A DNA stretch of 9,603 nucleotides from Sphingomonas sp. (GCA_019247755.1 JAFBAM010000063.1:1-9603); one strand, 5' to 3'; shown: positions 1 through 7,076, numbered from the stretch's first letter. The notes: generated by a model not told the origin, from the sequence alone. Program-made: numbers and translations.

Positions 1-66
1 GGCGAGCAGGTCGGCGTCGCTGCCGAGGCCGCCCCGGCCTTGGTGGCAGAGCCGCTGCCGGCTTGA
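1..66 (+). CDS. C-terminal end of an unidentified upstream protein (partial)
   Basis: Frame 1 is open from the window edge to a TGA at 64-66 and gives 21 residues, GEQVGVAAEAAPALVAEPLP followed by Ala. Eighteen of the 21 codons end in G or C, matching codon use in the clear genes nearby. The tail is rich in Ala and Pro, like a disordered C-terminus, and carries no recognisable motif. The next start codon is 52 bases downstream with no terminator between, so this gene could share a transcript with the oxidoreductase. With so little sequence, a chance open frame cannot be excluded and the function is unknown. Confidence 0.5.
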   Translation, partial: GEQVGVAAEAAPALVAEPLPA

Positions 67-118
67 ACTTTGGGTGCCGGGCCGCTCTGGCGGCTCGGCA
101 CTTTTTTACGGAGGGGCA

Positions 119-1801
119 ATGACCGATCCTCGCGGCGAGACCTATGCCACCCGTGGGGACCAGATGTTCCTGCGTTTCAACGACAGTGAGATCGAGCGCC
201 TCGCGCGTTTCGGTGAGTTACGCCGCTACAAGGCGGGCGACATGCTGGCGAAAGTCGGCGAAGCCGGCCCGGGCCTGATGCTGGTCCTGTCGGGGCAGGT
301 CGAAGTCACCCGTCCGGACAGCGGCCAGCCGCTGCATATCGTCACTCACGAGCGCGGCAATTTCATGGGCGAGCTCGCTCAGCTTTCCGGCCGCCCCTAT
401 CTCGTCAACGAACAGGCCCTGACCGACGTCGAGGCTGTCGCCATCGGCCCGGATCGACTGCGGGCGCTGCTTGTCGCCGAAGCGGATCTTGGCGAGCGGC
501 TGATGCGCGCCCTGATCCTTCGCCGCGTCGGCCTGATGGAAGCAGGGGCCGGGCCGATCGTGATAGGGCACGAAGGCGACGCCGATGTGCTCCGCCTTAC
601 CAATTTCCTGCGGCGCAACGGCCACCCGTACCGCAGCCTCGACCCCGCCAACGATAATTCCGCCGAGGTGCTGATCGAGCGGTTCAAGGTCGAACCCGAA
701 GAGCTGCCGATCGTCCTCTGCCCAAGCGGGAAGCTGCTTCGAAACCCGAGCGAGGACCAGCTGGCGCGATGCGTAGGCCTGGTCGGCCCGATCGATGCGG
801 ACAAGCTTTACGACGTCGTGGTGATCGGGGCTGGGCCCGCCGGGCTCGCGACGTCGGTTTATGCCGGTTCGGAGGGCCTGTCGGTCCTCACCATCGACTG
901 CCGCTCGTTCGGCGGGCAGGCGGGAGCCTCGGCACGGATCGAGAATTACCTCGGCTTCCCGACGGGCATTTCCGGCATGGCGCTGATGGGACGAGCCTTC
1001 AGCCAGGCGCAGAAGTTCGGCGTCGAGGTCGCGATCCCTGATGAGGCCGTGAAGCTCGAATGCGGCAACGACCCCTGCCACGTATTGCTGGCGACCGGCG
1101 AGCGGATCCGGGCCCGTTCCGTCGTCATCGCCACCGGCGCCCGCTACCGCCGGCTCGGGGTGGAGCACCTCGAGCAATATGAGGGTTCAGCGGTTCATTA
1201 TTGGGCCTCGCCGCTCGAAGCCGACCTCTGCGCCAACCAGGAAGTCGCGCTGATCGGCGGCGGCAATTCCGCCGGGCAGGCCACCGTATACCTCTCCGCG
1301 CGCGCGAAGCGGGTGACGCTCATCGCTCGCCGTCCGCTCCGCGAGACCATGTCGCAGTACCTGATCGATCGGATCGAGGCGCAGCCGAACATCGATGTCG
1401 TCATCGGCTGCGAAGTCACTGCGCTCGAGGGCCAGGACGAAGACCTCCAGGCCGTCACCTGGCGAGATCGCAAGACCGGGGCCGAGCAGCGCCGCGAAGT
1501 CCGCTATCTCTTCTCCTTCATCGGCGCCGAACCCAATACCGACTGGCTGGCCGCGTCGGGGCTTAAGCTTGATGATCGTGGCTTCGTGCTTACTGGCGAG
1601 GACCTTGGCGGCGACCGCCTGCCGATGGAGACCAGCCGCCGCGGCGTCTTCGCGGTCGGCGATGTCCGTGCCTGCTCGGTCAAGCGCGTCGCGGCGTCCG
1701 TCGGCGACGGCGCCCAGGTCGTCGCTGCCATCCACAAATATCTGGCCAACAGCGCTGAGCCGGCAGTCGAACCGCGGCAGGAGGTCGCGGCGGCAAGCTG
1801 A
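119..1801 (+). CDS. FAD-dependent oxidoreductase: cyclic-nucleotide-binding domain + thioredoxin-like domain + thioredoxin-reductase-like module
   Basis: The protein has 560 residues from the ATG at 119, chosen because a strong GGAGGGG Shine-Dalgarno sits just before it; the frame also opens at an ATG at 74 with no such site. Residues about 15-125 resemble a CRP-type cyclic-nucleotide-binding domain (MLVLSGQVEVTR, then MGELAQLSGRP). Residues about 145-225 look like a thioredoxin/glutaredoxin fold without a CXXC. From about 228 it is a thioredoxin-reductase-like flavoprotein: FAD motif GAGPAG (237-242), ATGARYR (338-344), NAD(P)H motif GGGNSAGQA (380-388) and the second FAD motif FAVGDVR (511-517). 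Thioredoxin reductases carry a redox CXXC just before the NAD(P)H motif; here that stretch reads HYWASPLEA, so classical dithiol transfer is unlikely. Proteins with this architecture are often annotated as thioredoxin reductase, but the true substrate is unknown. It is probably a cytoplasmic NAD(P)H-dependent oxidoreductase with a sensory or vestigial N-terminal domain. Confidence 0.9.
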   Translation: MTDPRGETYATRGDQMFLRFNDSEIERLARFGELRRYKAGDMLAKVGEAGPGLMLVLSGQVEVTRPDSGQPLHIVTHERGNFMGELAQLSGRPYLVNEQALTDVEAVAIGPDRLRALLVAEADLGERLMRALILRRVGLMEAGAGPIVIGHEGDADVLRLTNFLRRNGHPYRSLDPANDNSAEVLIERFKVEPEELPIVLCPSGKLLRNPSEDQLARCVGLVGPIDADKLYDVVVIGAGPAGLATSVYAGSEGLSVLTIDCRSFGGQAGASARIENYLGFPTGISGMALMGRAFSQAQKFGVEVAIPDEAVKLECGNDPCHVLLATGERIRARSVVIATGARYRRLGVEHLEQYEGSAVHYWASPLEADLCANQEVALIGGGNSAGQATVYLSARAKRVTLIARRPLRETMSQYLIDRIEAQPNIDVVIGCEVTALEGQDEDLQAVTWRDRKTGAEQRREVRYLFSFIGAEPNTDWLAASGLKLDDRGFVLTGEDLGGDRLPMETSRRGVFAVGDVRACSVKRVAASVGDGAQVVAAIHKYLANSAEPAVEPRQEVAAAS

Positions 1802-1871
1802 GCCGCCGGAAACGCCGAGTGCCCTTTGCCCACGCTTGTTAGGGTGAATTTCTGCGCTTAGCGTCCGCGGT

Positions 1872-3959
1872 ATGCGCATGATCCCCTTGGCGCTCGGCGC
1901 CCTTTCGTTTGCTCTCGCAACTGCGGCACAGGGCGCGGAGGCGGACACCGCTTTCCTCGACTTCCCCTATGTCGACAGCGTGAGCGCGGCCAAGGTCCCC
2001 GCTTTCGCCTGGCTCACAAAGCAGGCTGACCGGAGCATGGTGATTTTCGCCCGGGCACCCGACTTCCACCGAACCATTCTCGCCACCCGGACCGACGAGG
2101 CCGGACAACCGATCACGGACGTTCAACTCGCACCCGATGGCAAGCATATCGTCTTCATGACGGGCCAGCCGCGGGGCGAAAGCACCTTCAACCCCGCGTC
2201 CCTGGTCGATCCGCCCGAAGCGACGCTCTGGCTGCAGCCGACCGTCGCGGGCTCCCGGGCGGTCAAGGTCGGCGCGGCCACCGATCCCAGTTTCACGCCC
2301 GACGGCCGGACGTTGCTGTTCAAGCAGAAGGGCGACCTGATGGCGCTCAGCACCGCCGCGCCCTCGGCAAAGCCCAGGGTCTTTGCAAAAGGCGGCGCCG
2401 GCTGGCAGCAGTTCGCGTGGACCGGGTCCGGCGACCTGATCTTCGTCGACGACCGCCGCGGCTATTCCTTCATCGGCCGCTACCATCCGGGCGGACAAGA
2501 GATCGACTGGCTGGTCACCGGTGTCGACCGGCTCGCCATTCCCGTGCTCTCGCCGAACGGTCAGCAGCTCGCCTTCCTGCGCCTGCCCGGCCGCAAGCAC
2601 AGCACCACGCCCGATCAGACCGAGGCCGAGCCTTTCTCGATTGGCATCGTCGATCTCGCGACGCACGCCATCCGCACTGTCTGGAGCACCCGCGGACCCG
2701 CGGTGACGCTGGGCATGGACGATGCCGAAGGGGCGCTCCGCTGGGTCTCTGACGACACGCTCGTCTTCTATAGCGAGGACGACAATTGGGGCCGGCTCTA
2801 CTCGATCCCGGCATCGGGAGGGGCGCCGCGGGCGCTAACGCCGCCCAATTGCATGGTCGCCGAGAGCGAGGCTCAAAAGGCTCAGCTGCTGGTCATCCAC
2901 AATTGCGCCGACCTCGACACACGCCAAATGTCCTTGATCGACGCCTCGACCGGCGCGGTGAAGGCCGTACCGCAGTCGGACGCCGTCCTCGCGCACGCCT
3001 CGATCGGCGGCGGCTTTGCCGCCTTTGTCGGTGCCTCGCCCAACCAGGCGCCGCTGCTCCGCATCATCGATTTGAGCACCGGCAAGACTCGTTTGAGCGA
3101 GAATTACGCCGATTATCGCTACGTTTCGCCGCTAACCGGCTCTGGTCCGCGCGAAGTTCACCTGACCTCGCTCGACGGCCTGCCCTTCACCGGCCAGCTG
3201 TTCCTGCCCTCGACCCCCGGTCCGCACCCCGGCCTCATCTACGTCCACGGCGGTCCGCAGCGGCAGATGTTCCCCGCCTTCCACTACATGGGCTATTATT
3301 CCGGCGACTATGCCATGAACCGCCGCCTTGCCGAGCAAGGTTATGCGGTTCTCGCCATCAACTACCGCTCCGGCATCGGCTACGGCCGCGCTTTTCGGGA
3401 CGCTCCGGGCCGCGCCTGGCGCAGCGCGACCGAGTATCAGGATGTTCTCGCCGCCGGCCGCTGGCTCTCCGCGCAGCCGGGGGTAGATCCAAACAAGATC
3501 GGCATCTGGGGCGGTTCATACGGGGGCCTGCTCACCGGTCAGGCGCTCGCCCGGAACTCAGACCTCTTCAAGACCGGCGTGGGAATTCACGGCGTGTACG
3601 ACTGGAGCTGGCCGTCGCCGATCAAGGGGCACCTCAGCCCCAGCACCTATTTCGGCGTCGACAAGAAAGATGAGGACCGCGCTCGCGCCTCATCACCCGT
3701 CGGCCATATAGACACCTGGCGCTCCCCCGTGCTGCTGATTCACGGCGATTCCGATATGAACGTTGATGTGGTCGAGACGGTCGATCTCGCCCAACGCCTG
3801 CGGGAGCGCGGAGTTGAGGTCCGCACGCTCATCTTCCCAGGCGAGGCGCATGACTTCATCCGCCACTCTTCGTGGCAGAAGCTTTGGCGAGAGCTGGACG
3901 CCTATCTAATCGAGAAACTGCCGCCGGCTGCGAGCGGCATTGCAGCCTCACAGCGGTAA
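1872..3959 (+). CDS. Exported S9-family (prolyl oligopeptidase/dipeptidyl peptidase-like) serine peptidase
   Basis: The protein has 695 residues, a usual length for S9 peptidases. Residues 1-22 form a signal peptide (MRMIPLALGALSFALA, then AQGAEA as a likely cleavage zone), so it should be periplasmic. Residues about 30-430 contain repeated short blade-like strands with phrases such as APDGKHIVF, TPDGRTLLF and SPNGQQLAF, as in the beta-propeller that gates access to the active site. Residues about 435-690 are the alpha/beta-hydrolase domain. The triad is visible: Ser549 in GGSYGG, Asp628 in HGDSDMNV and His660 in GEAHDF. It is expected to cleave short peptides, perhaps after proline; the exact specificity cannot be read. 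ATG codons at 1872 and 1878 are both possible and neither has a good Shine-Dalgarno. It lies 70 bases after the oxidoreductase with no terminator between, so co-transcription is possible. Confidence 0.92.
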   Translation: MRMIPLALGALSFALATAAQGAEADTAFLDFPYVDSVSAAKVPAFAWLTKQADRSMVIFARAPDFHRTILATRTDEAGQPITDVQLAPDGKHIVFMTGQPRGESTFNPASLVDPPEATLWLQPTVAGSRAVKVGAATDPSFTPDGRTLLFKQKGDLMALSTAAPSAKPRVFAKGGAGWQQFAWTGSGDLIFVDDRRGYSFIGRYHPGGQEIDWLVTGVDRLAIPVLSPNGQQLAFLRLPGRKHSTTPDQTEAEPFSIGIVDLATHAIRTVWSTRGPAVTLGMDDAEGALRWVSDDTLVFYSEDDNWGRLYSIPASGGAPRALTPPNCMVAESEAQKAQLLVIHNCADLDTRQMSLIDASTGAVKAVPQSDAVLAHASIGGGFAAFVGASPNQAPLLRIIDLSTGKTRLSENYADYRYVSPLTGSGPREVHLTSLDGLPFTGQLFLPSTPGPHPGLIYVHGGPQRQMFPAFHYMGYYSGDYAMNRRLAEQGYAVLAINYRSGIGYGRAFRDAPGRAWRSATEYQDVLAAGRWLSAQPGVDPNKIGIWGGSYGGLLTGQALARNSDLFKTGVGIHGVYDWSWPSPIKGHLSPSTYFGVDKKDEDRARASSPVGHIDTWRSPVLLIHGDSDMNVDVVETVDLAQRLRERGVEVRTLIFPGEAHDFIRHSSWQKLWRELDAYLIEKLPPAASGIAASQR

Positions 3960-4096
3960 CATGCTTCGTTAACCTCATGCATACCCGCACAGCTGCCCAG
4001 AAATGGGACAACTATTGTGGCTAGATGCTGTTTTTAGAGGAGAAATGGCGGGAATCACCCAGTAAAAAAACATCTAACAACCCAGAGCGTAATGGT

Positions 4097-4112
4097 TTAA
4101 CAGAGAGTTAAC
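4097..4112 (+). promoter_or_regulatory. TTAAC-N5-GTTAAC element upstream of the first PEPxxWA-CTERM gene (CtrA-like box or dyad operator)
   Basis: The bases read TTAACAGAGAGTTAAC. This fits the CtrA consensus TTAA-N7-TTAA(C) known from Caulobacter and other alphaproteobacteria without mismatch. It is also a perfect dyad, TTAAC-N5-GTTAA, so another dimeric regulator could bind. It ends 36 bases before the ATG at 4149. The second paralogue carries a nearly identical element at a similar distance, which is the main reason to take it seriously. Placing the TTAAC at -35 would put the transcript start almost on the Shine-Dalgarno, so activation from this position is doubtful and repression is possible. 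Confidence 0.5.
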
Positions 4113-4148
4113 GCCTCGCCGATTCGGGGCAGCTTTGGGAGGTCGGAA

Positions 4149-4727
4149 ATGCGTAAACTTCTACTAACGGCTGTGGGCGCCGTCGCAGTAGCGACAGCAT
4201 CAATGGCAAGCGCAGCGGTGACGGTCACTGCGTCAAGCGGGTTGAGTGCTCCGAACGGTGACCCGTTCGCCAACCCGAGCCTGGTGATCAATTACGCCGA
4301 CGGAAGTTCGACGGTCCAATACGGCATTCAGCCGGTCCCGAACCCGACCTTCAACGCCTCGTTTACGTTCACCAACACGATCGCTGGTGTCTACAACGTC
4401 GTCCTGCAAACGAGCACGACGGGCGTTGTCTTCACAAGTGGTGCATTGACTGGTGGCAGCTGCGCTCCTGCATTCTGCACGCTCGGCGGCCTGCCGGGAA
4501 CGAACCTGGCGCTGCCTGCGCCAGTCTATCTGGCGGCCGCGACGTATACGTTCGCTTTCGGCGGCAATAACAGCAGCACGTCGCTCGCTTCGACCTTGAA
4601 CGGCAATGTGACCATCACCCCTGCCGTTCCTGAGCCGGCGGCCTGGGCAATGATGCTCATCGGTTTCGGCGGCATCGGTCTGGCCATGCGTCGCCGTCGC
4701 CGTCCCGCGCTCGCACAGATCGCGTAA
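4149..4727 (+). CDS. PEPxxWA-CTERM sorting domain-containing secreted protein (paralogue 1)
   Basis: The protein has 192 residues. The start is well supported by GGGAGG at 4137-4142, six bases before the ATG. Residues 1-22 are a signal peptide (MRKLLLTAVGAVAVATA, cleavage near ASA/AV). The mature part is rich in Thr, Ser, Ala and Asn and contains FNASFTFTNTIAGVYNVVL (residues 68-86), shared with the next gene. The C-terminus is a PEPxxWA-CTERM tripartite signal: PEPAAWA at 161-167, a hydrophobic segment at about 168-180 and RRRRR at 181-185. Such signals are thought to be processed by an exosortase, delivering the protein to the outer surface or matrix; no exosortase gene is in the window. 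Cys105 and Cys110 may form a small disulfide loop that the paralogue lacks. It is a single-gene unit with its own element upstream and terminator downstream. The precise role is unknown. Confidence 0.9.
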   Translation: MRKLLLTAVGAVAVATASMASAAVTVTASSGLSAPNGDPFANPSLVINYADGSSTVQYGIQPVPNPTFNASFTFTNTIAGVYNVVLQTSTTGVVFTSGALTGGSCAPAFCTLGGLPGTNLALPAPVYLAAATYTFAFGGNNSSTSLASTLNGNVTITPAVPEPAAWAMMLIGFGGIGLAMRRRRRPALAQIA

Positions 4728-4748
4728 GTCACTAGTAATTGAACCATC

Positions 4749-4777
4749 GGGCGGCTCCTCGGAGCCGCCCTTTTTTT
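4749..4777 (+). terminator. Intrinsic terminator after PEPxxWA gene 1
   Basis: A perfect 10-base inverted repeat, GGGCGGCTCC at 4749-4758 and GGAGCCGCCC at 4761-4770, has almost no spacer and is followed by seven T residues at 4771-4777. This is a textbook rho-independent terminator, 22 bases after the stop codon. It implies that the second paralogue needs its own promoter. Confidence 0.93.
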
Positions 4778-4842
4778 ATGTTCTGACCACCCCCTTTGGG
4801 TAGAAATCCTACGTAAATTAAACAACCGTTGGAACCACTTAG

Positions 4843-4858
4843 CTAACGGCCCGTTAAC
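4843..4858 (+). promoter_or_regulatory. CTAAC-N5-GTTAAC element upstream of the second PEPxxWA-CTERM gene (CtrA-like box or dyad operator)
   Basis: The bases read CTAACGGCCCGTTAAC. Against TTAA-N7-TTAAC there is one mismatch, C for the first T. It is also a dyad, TAACGG-C-CCGTTA. It ends 40 bases before the ATG at 4899, close to the 36 bases seen for the first paralogue, while the sequence around it is otherwise not well conserved. Shared regulation of the two genes is inferred. Confidence 0.45.
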
Positions 4859-4898
4859 CGGCGTCACCTGAGTTGCCTAAGCGGGAGTGCCCCAAGTT

Positions 4899-5450
4899 AT
4901 GCGTAGGTTAGTCTACACGATTCTCGGAGCGGCGTCGCTCGTCTCCGCAACGATCGCCAATGCCGCAGTCACCGTGACCGGCGCCACGAACCTCACCGAT
5001 CCGAACCCCACGTTACCGGCTTCGTTGGCGTCGCAGGGCGGAACGACGACGGTCACCTTTGGCCTGAACCCAACGGGAACGAACTTCAACTCGTCGTTCA
5101 CGTTCATGAATACGGTCGCTGGAGTTTATAACTTCCTCGTCGGCACCAGCACCCCAGGCCTAATGTTCACCAACGTTTCGGTCGCAGGCGGCGGGACGAC
5201 GAGCGTCTTCGCGCCGCCCGCCGCGTCGGTCATCCAGCAGTTCAATCTGCCGATGCTCGCGAATACCGCATACACCGTCACCATCGCCGGCAACTCGCCA
5301 GTGGAAGCGGGCGCGATCAGCGGCAATGTGACGATCACCAACGCCGCGGTCCCGGAGCCAGCGACTTGGGCCATGATGATCCTCGGCTTCGGCGCCATGG
5401 GCATGGTCCTGCGCCGCCGCCGCCGGCCGGTCCTCGCGCAGGTCGCCTGA
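4899..5450 (+). CDS. PEPxxWA-CTERM sorting domain-containing secreted protein (paralogue 2)
   Basis: The protein has 183 residues from the ATG at 4899. The frame extends to a GTG at 4887, but the ATG start aligns MRRL with the MRKL start of the neighbouring paralogue and has GGGAG (4883-4887) 11 bases upstream, a rather long spacing. A signal peptide spans residues 1-22, ending ANA/AV. The mature region shares AAVTVT, FNSSFTFMNTVAGVYNFL (63-80) and SGNVTIT with paralogue 1. The C-terminus has PEPATWA (152-158), a hydrophobic helix and RRRRR (172-176), so it should be exported and handled by an exosortase elsewhere in the genome. Unlike paralogue 1 it has no cysteine and lacks the small Cys-containing loop. 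The arrangement suggests tandem duplication followed by divergence. Function beyond cell-surface or matrix localisation is unknown. Confidence 0.9.
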   Translation: MRRLVYTILGAASLVSATIANAAVTVTGATNLTDPNPTLPASLASQGGTTTVTFGLNPTGTNFNSSFTFMNTVAGVYNFLVGTSTPGLMFTNVSVAGGGTTSVFAPPAASVIQQFNLPMLANTAYTVTIAGNSPVEAGAISGNVTITNAAVPEPATWAMMILGFGAMGMVLRRRRRPVLAQVA

Positions 5451-5474
5451 TCAAGGCCTCCATGTTCGGAGAGG

Positions 5475-5502
5475 AAAGGCGGCCTTTCGGGCCGCCTTTT
5501 TT
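5475..5502 (+). terminator. Intrinsic terminator between convergent genes
   Basis: Perfect 10-base arms, AAAGGCGGCC at 5475-5484 and GGCCGCCTTT at 5490-5499, flank a five-base loop, with a run of six T at 5497-5502. It terminates PEPxxWA gene 2 on the plus strand. Because the arms end in AAA/TTT, the same hairpin gives a short T run on the minus strand and may also stop the mce operon, which ends at 5517. Confidence 0.92.
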
Positions 5503-5516
5503 CGTTAGGCTAAGGC

Positions 5517-5936
5517 TCAGTGAGCGCCGCGCGGCGTTTCCATGATCTCGGTCAGCACGCCCCCCATGTCCTTGGGGTGGATAAAGAAAACTGGCGTGCC
5601 GTGCGCACCGATGCGCGGCTCGCCAAGGACGCGGGCGCCCTTCCCCTCAAACTCAGCCTTGGCGGCGTGGATCTCGGGCACCTCGAAACAGACATGATGC
5701 TGCCCGCCGAGCGGGTTCTTCTCGAGGAACTTCGCGATCGGCGATGTCTCGCCCAGCGGCTCGATCAGCTCGATCTGGCTGTTGGGGGTGTCGACAAAGC
5801 AGACGCGGACACCCTGGGCTGGAAGGTCGAAGGCGGGGCCGTGCGGCTCCGCACCGAACATCACTCGATACAGCTCCAGGCTCTTGTCGATCGAAGGAGT
5901 GGCGACGCCGACGTGGTTCAATCTGCCCAGCTTCAT
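5517..5936 (-). CDS. mce: Methylmalonyl-CoA epimerase
   Basis: The 139-residue protein is a vicinal-oxygen-chelate (glyoxalase-fold) enzyme of normal epimerase length. It interconverts (S)- and (R)-methylmalonyl-CoA, the step between propionyl-CoA carboxylase and methylmalonyl-CoA mutase. Likely metal-site residues are His8 in LNHVGVAT, Gln54 or Glu56 in NSQIELIEPLG, His81 in GGQHHVCFEV and Glu130 in GVLTEIME, in the order expected for two paired beta-alpha-beta-beta-beta modules. The start at 5936 gives the family-typical N-terminus MKLGRLNHVGVAT and has GAGGG eight bases upstream; the frame extends to 5984 but without family resemblance. It starts 10 bases after the stop of the preceding operon gene and is the last gene before the convergent terminator. 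In many bacteria the mutase is adjacent; here it is not. Confidence 0.93.
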   Translation of the reverse strand: MKLGRLNHVGVATPSIDKSLELYRVMFGAEPHGPAFDLPAQGVRVCFVDTPNSQIELIEPLGETSPIAKFLEKNPLGGQHHVCFEVPEIHAAKAEFEGKGARVLGEPRIGAHGTPVFFIHPKDMGGVLTEIMETPRGAH

Positions 5937-5946
5937 TCGACTGCCC

Positions 5947-6618
5947 TCAACAGGTTTCCATACTGCTCTTTCCGACGAGCACATATTGATCGCCGCGCCG
6001 GATGTAACGGTCGGTGAACCGCCTCGTACCAGAATAATCGACGTCGAACGATTTGTTGGCTACGGCGCGGACGATGCGGCCTTCTATCCGCGTCGGCTTA
6101 CTGTCCACCACGGCCCCCGCGTCATCATAGTAGAGCGGGACGTTCACCAGTTCGCGCGGCTTGTCCGACGCGATCTCGAGCAACGTCGTGACGCTGCATG
6201 TATAGCCTTGCCACGTACCGCCGCCCTCGACCTCGACAACCGGCAACGAGCCATAGGCGCGGCTTACCCGCCACTTGCCGATCGAACCGAAGGAGCCGGT
6301 CTCCATCGCCGGAACGAAGCGCTTTGCAACAGCAAGGCCCTGACCAGATCGCCGCATGTACACCGCCGCGACCTTGCCCGAGCTGGCATGTGATCCATCG
6401 ACCACCTCGCCGATGCTGACCAGAACCGGGCCGAACGGCGCTTCGACCAGAGCGCCGGGCGTATATTTAACGGTCTCCTTATACTCGCCCTGGCGCTTCA
6501 AGATGACGCTGCCACTCTTGCCGAATGCGGCAACGAAGGCGCCATTTGCGCCAAGATCGGTTTTCGCTCCGGCTCCACTGGCGAGGAGCAAAGAAAGGGC
6601 CGCTAACGCGCGGATCAA
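5947..6618 (-). CDS. Exported hypothetical protein, unknown function
   Basis: I do not recognise a family. The protein has 223 residues starting with TTG at 6618-6616; TTG overlaps the osmC stop as TTGA, with GGAG four bases upstream. An N-terminal signal peptide (MIRALAALSLLLASGAGA, then KTD) points to the periplasm. The mature part is Gly/Val-rich with alternating hydrophobic residues, suggesting a beta-rich fold. It has exactly two cysteines, Cys141 in GYTCSVTT and Cys223 as the very last residue, which could form a disulfide. Trp-containing GKWRVSRAYGS (114-124) and GTWQGYTC (134-141) are the most distinctive stretches. No catalytic motif is apparent. It lies between osmC and mce, overlapping osmC by four bases, so it is very probably co-translated with them, although an exported protein has no obvious place in CoA metabolism. 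Confidence 0.8.
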   Translation of the reverse strand: MIRALAALSLLLASGAGAKTDLGANGAFVAAFGKSGSVILKRQGEYKETVKYTPGALVEAPFGPVLVSIGEVVDGSHASSGKVAAVYMRRSGQGLAVAKRFVPAMETGSFGSIGKWRVSRAYGSLPVVEVEGGGTWQGYTCSVTTLLEIASDKPRELVNVPLYYDDAGAVVDSKPTRIEGRIVRAVANKSFDVDYSGTRRFTDRYIRRGDQYVLVGKSSMETC

Positions 6619-7076
6619 TGCTCCACCTTGACTTCGGTCGTCACCGAGTTGGCGATGAAGCAGGCCTCATGCGCGCGATGATGAAGATCGGCAATTGCCG
6701 CCTCGTCGGGCGGGTCGCCCGCCCACGTCACGTGCGGCCACAACGTCACGCGCGTCATCGCCATTTTTCCGTCGGCGCGCTTCTCCAGAACACCCTCGGC
6801 CTCATCGACATAATTCTCGACGACGCACCCGTCGAGGCGCGCGAAATCGAGGAAGAAGAGCATATGGCAGGAGGCGAGCGACGCCACGAACGCTTCCTCC
6901 GGATCGACACCCGACGCGTCCGACCAAGGCGCGGGGACGATGTACGGGCTAGGTGAGGCGGGAACCGTGGTGCCTCCGTCGAACTCCCAGCTATGCGCGC
7001 GGCTATACTGACCCTTGGTGAAGCCCTCTCGACTCGCCGTGCAGTTCCAGCGGACGGTGGCGGTGTAGGTGCTCAT
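6615..7076 (-). CDS. OsmC/Ohr-family protein
   Basis: The 153-residue protein has the usual length of the OsmC/Ohr superfamily of cytoplasmic thiol-dependent peroxidases that reduce organic hydroperoxides. The two conserved cysteines are visible: Cys70 in SLASCHMLFFL and Cys139 in HEACFIANSV. The N-terminus MSTYTATVRWNC and VDPEEAFVASL also fit the family. The start at 7076 is chosen because the frame upstream shows no family similarity and because ATG overlaps the stop of the preceding gene as ATGA. Downstream, its TGA overlaps the TTG of the next gene. It belongs to a general OsmC subgroup rather than a clear Ohr; the substrate is not known. Its place in a propionyl-CoA operon suggests a protective role during acyl-CoA catabolism, but this is inference. 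Confidence 0.9.
   Translation of the reverse strand: MSTYTATVRWNCTASREGFTKGQYSRAHSWEFDGGTTVPASPSPYIVPAPWSDASGVDPEEAFVASLASCHMLFFLDFARLDGCVVENYVDEAEGVLEKRADGKMAMTRVTLWPHVTWAGDPPDEAAIADLHHRAHEACFIANSVTTEVKVEH

Noticed and set aside
218..1177. Long open frame of 319 codons on the minus strand opposite the FAD oxidoreductase
   Set aside because: It mirrors the codon pattern of the real gene in high-GC DNA, has no recognisable domain and no suitable ribosome-binding site; similar antisense frames occur opposite the peptidase (1839-2666).
1836..1864. Possible promoter TTGTTA-N17-TAGCGT before the S9 peptidase
   Set aside because: Both hexamers match consensus poorly and the implied transcript start would fall almost on the start codon.
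3969..3974. TTAACC half-site after the peptidase stop codon
   Set aside because: The matching half 11 bases upstream is absent, so it is not a credible CtrA-type box.
4818..4832. TTAA-N7-TTGG near the second PEPxxWA gene
   Set aside because: Only one half fits; the better element is at 4843-4858.
4887..4898. GTG at 4887 as start of the second PEPxxWA gene
   Set aside because: It adds four residues before an N-terminus that already aligns with the paralogue, and the only purine-rich site (4883-4887) would overlap the GTG itself.
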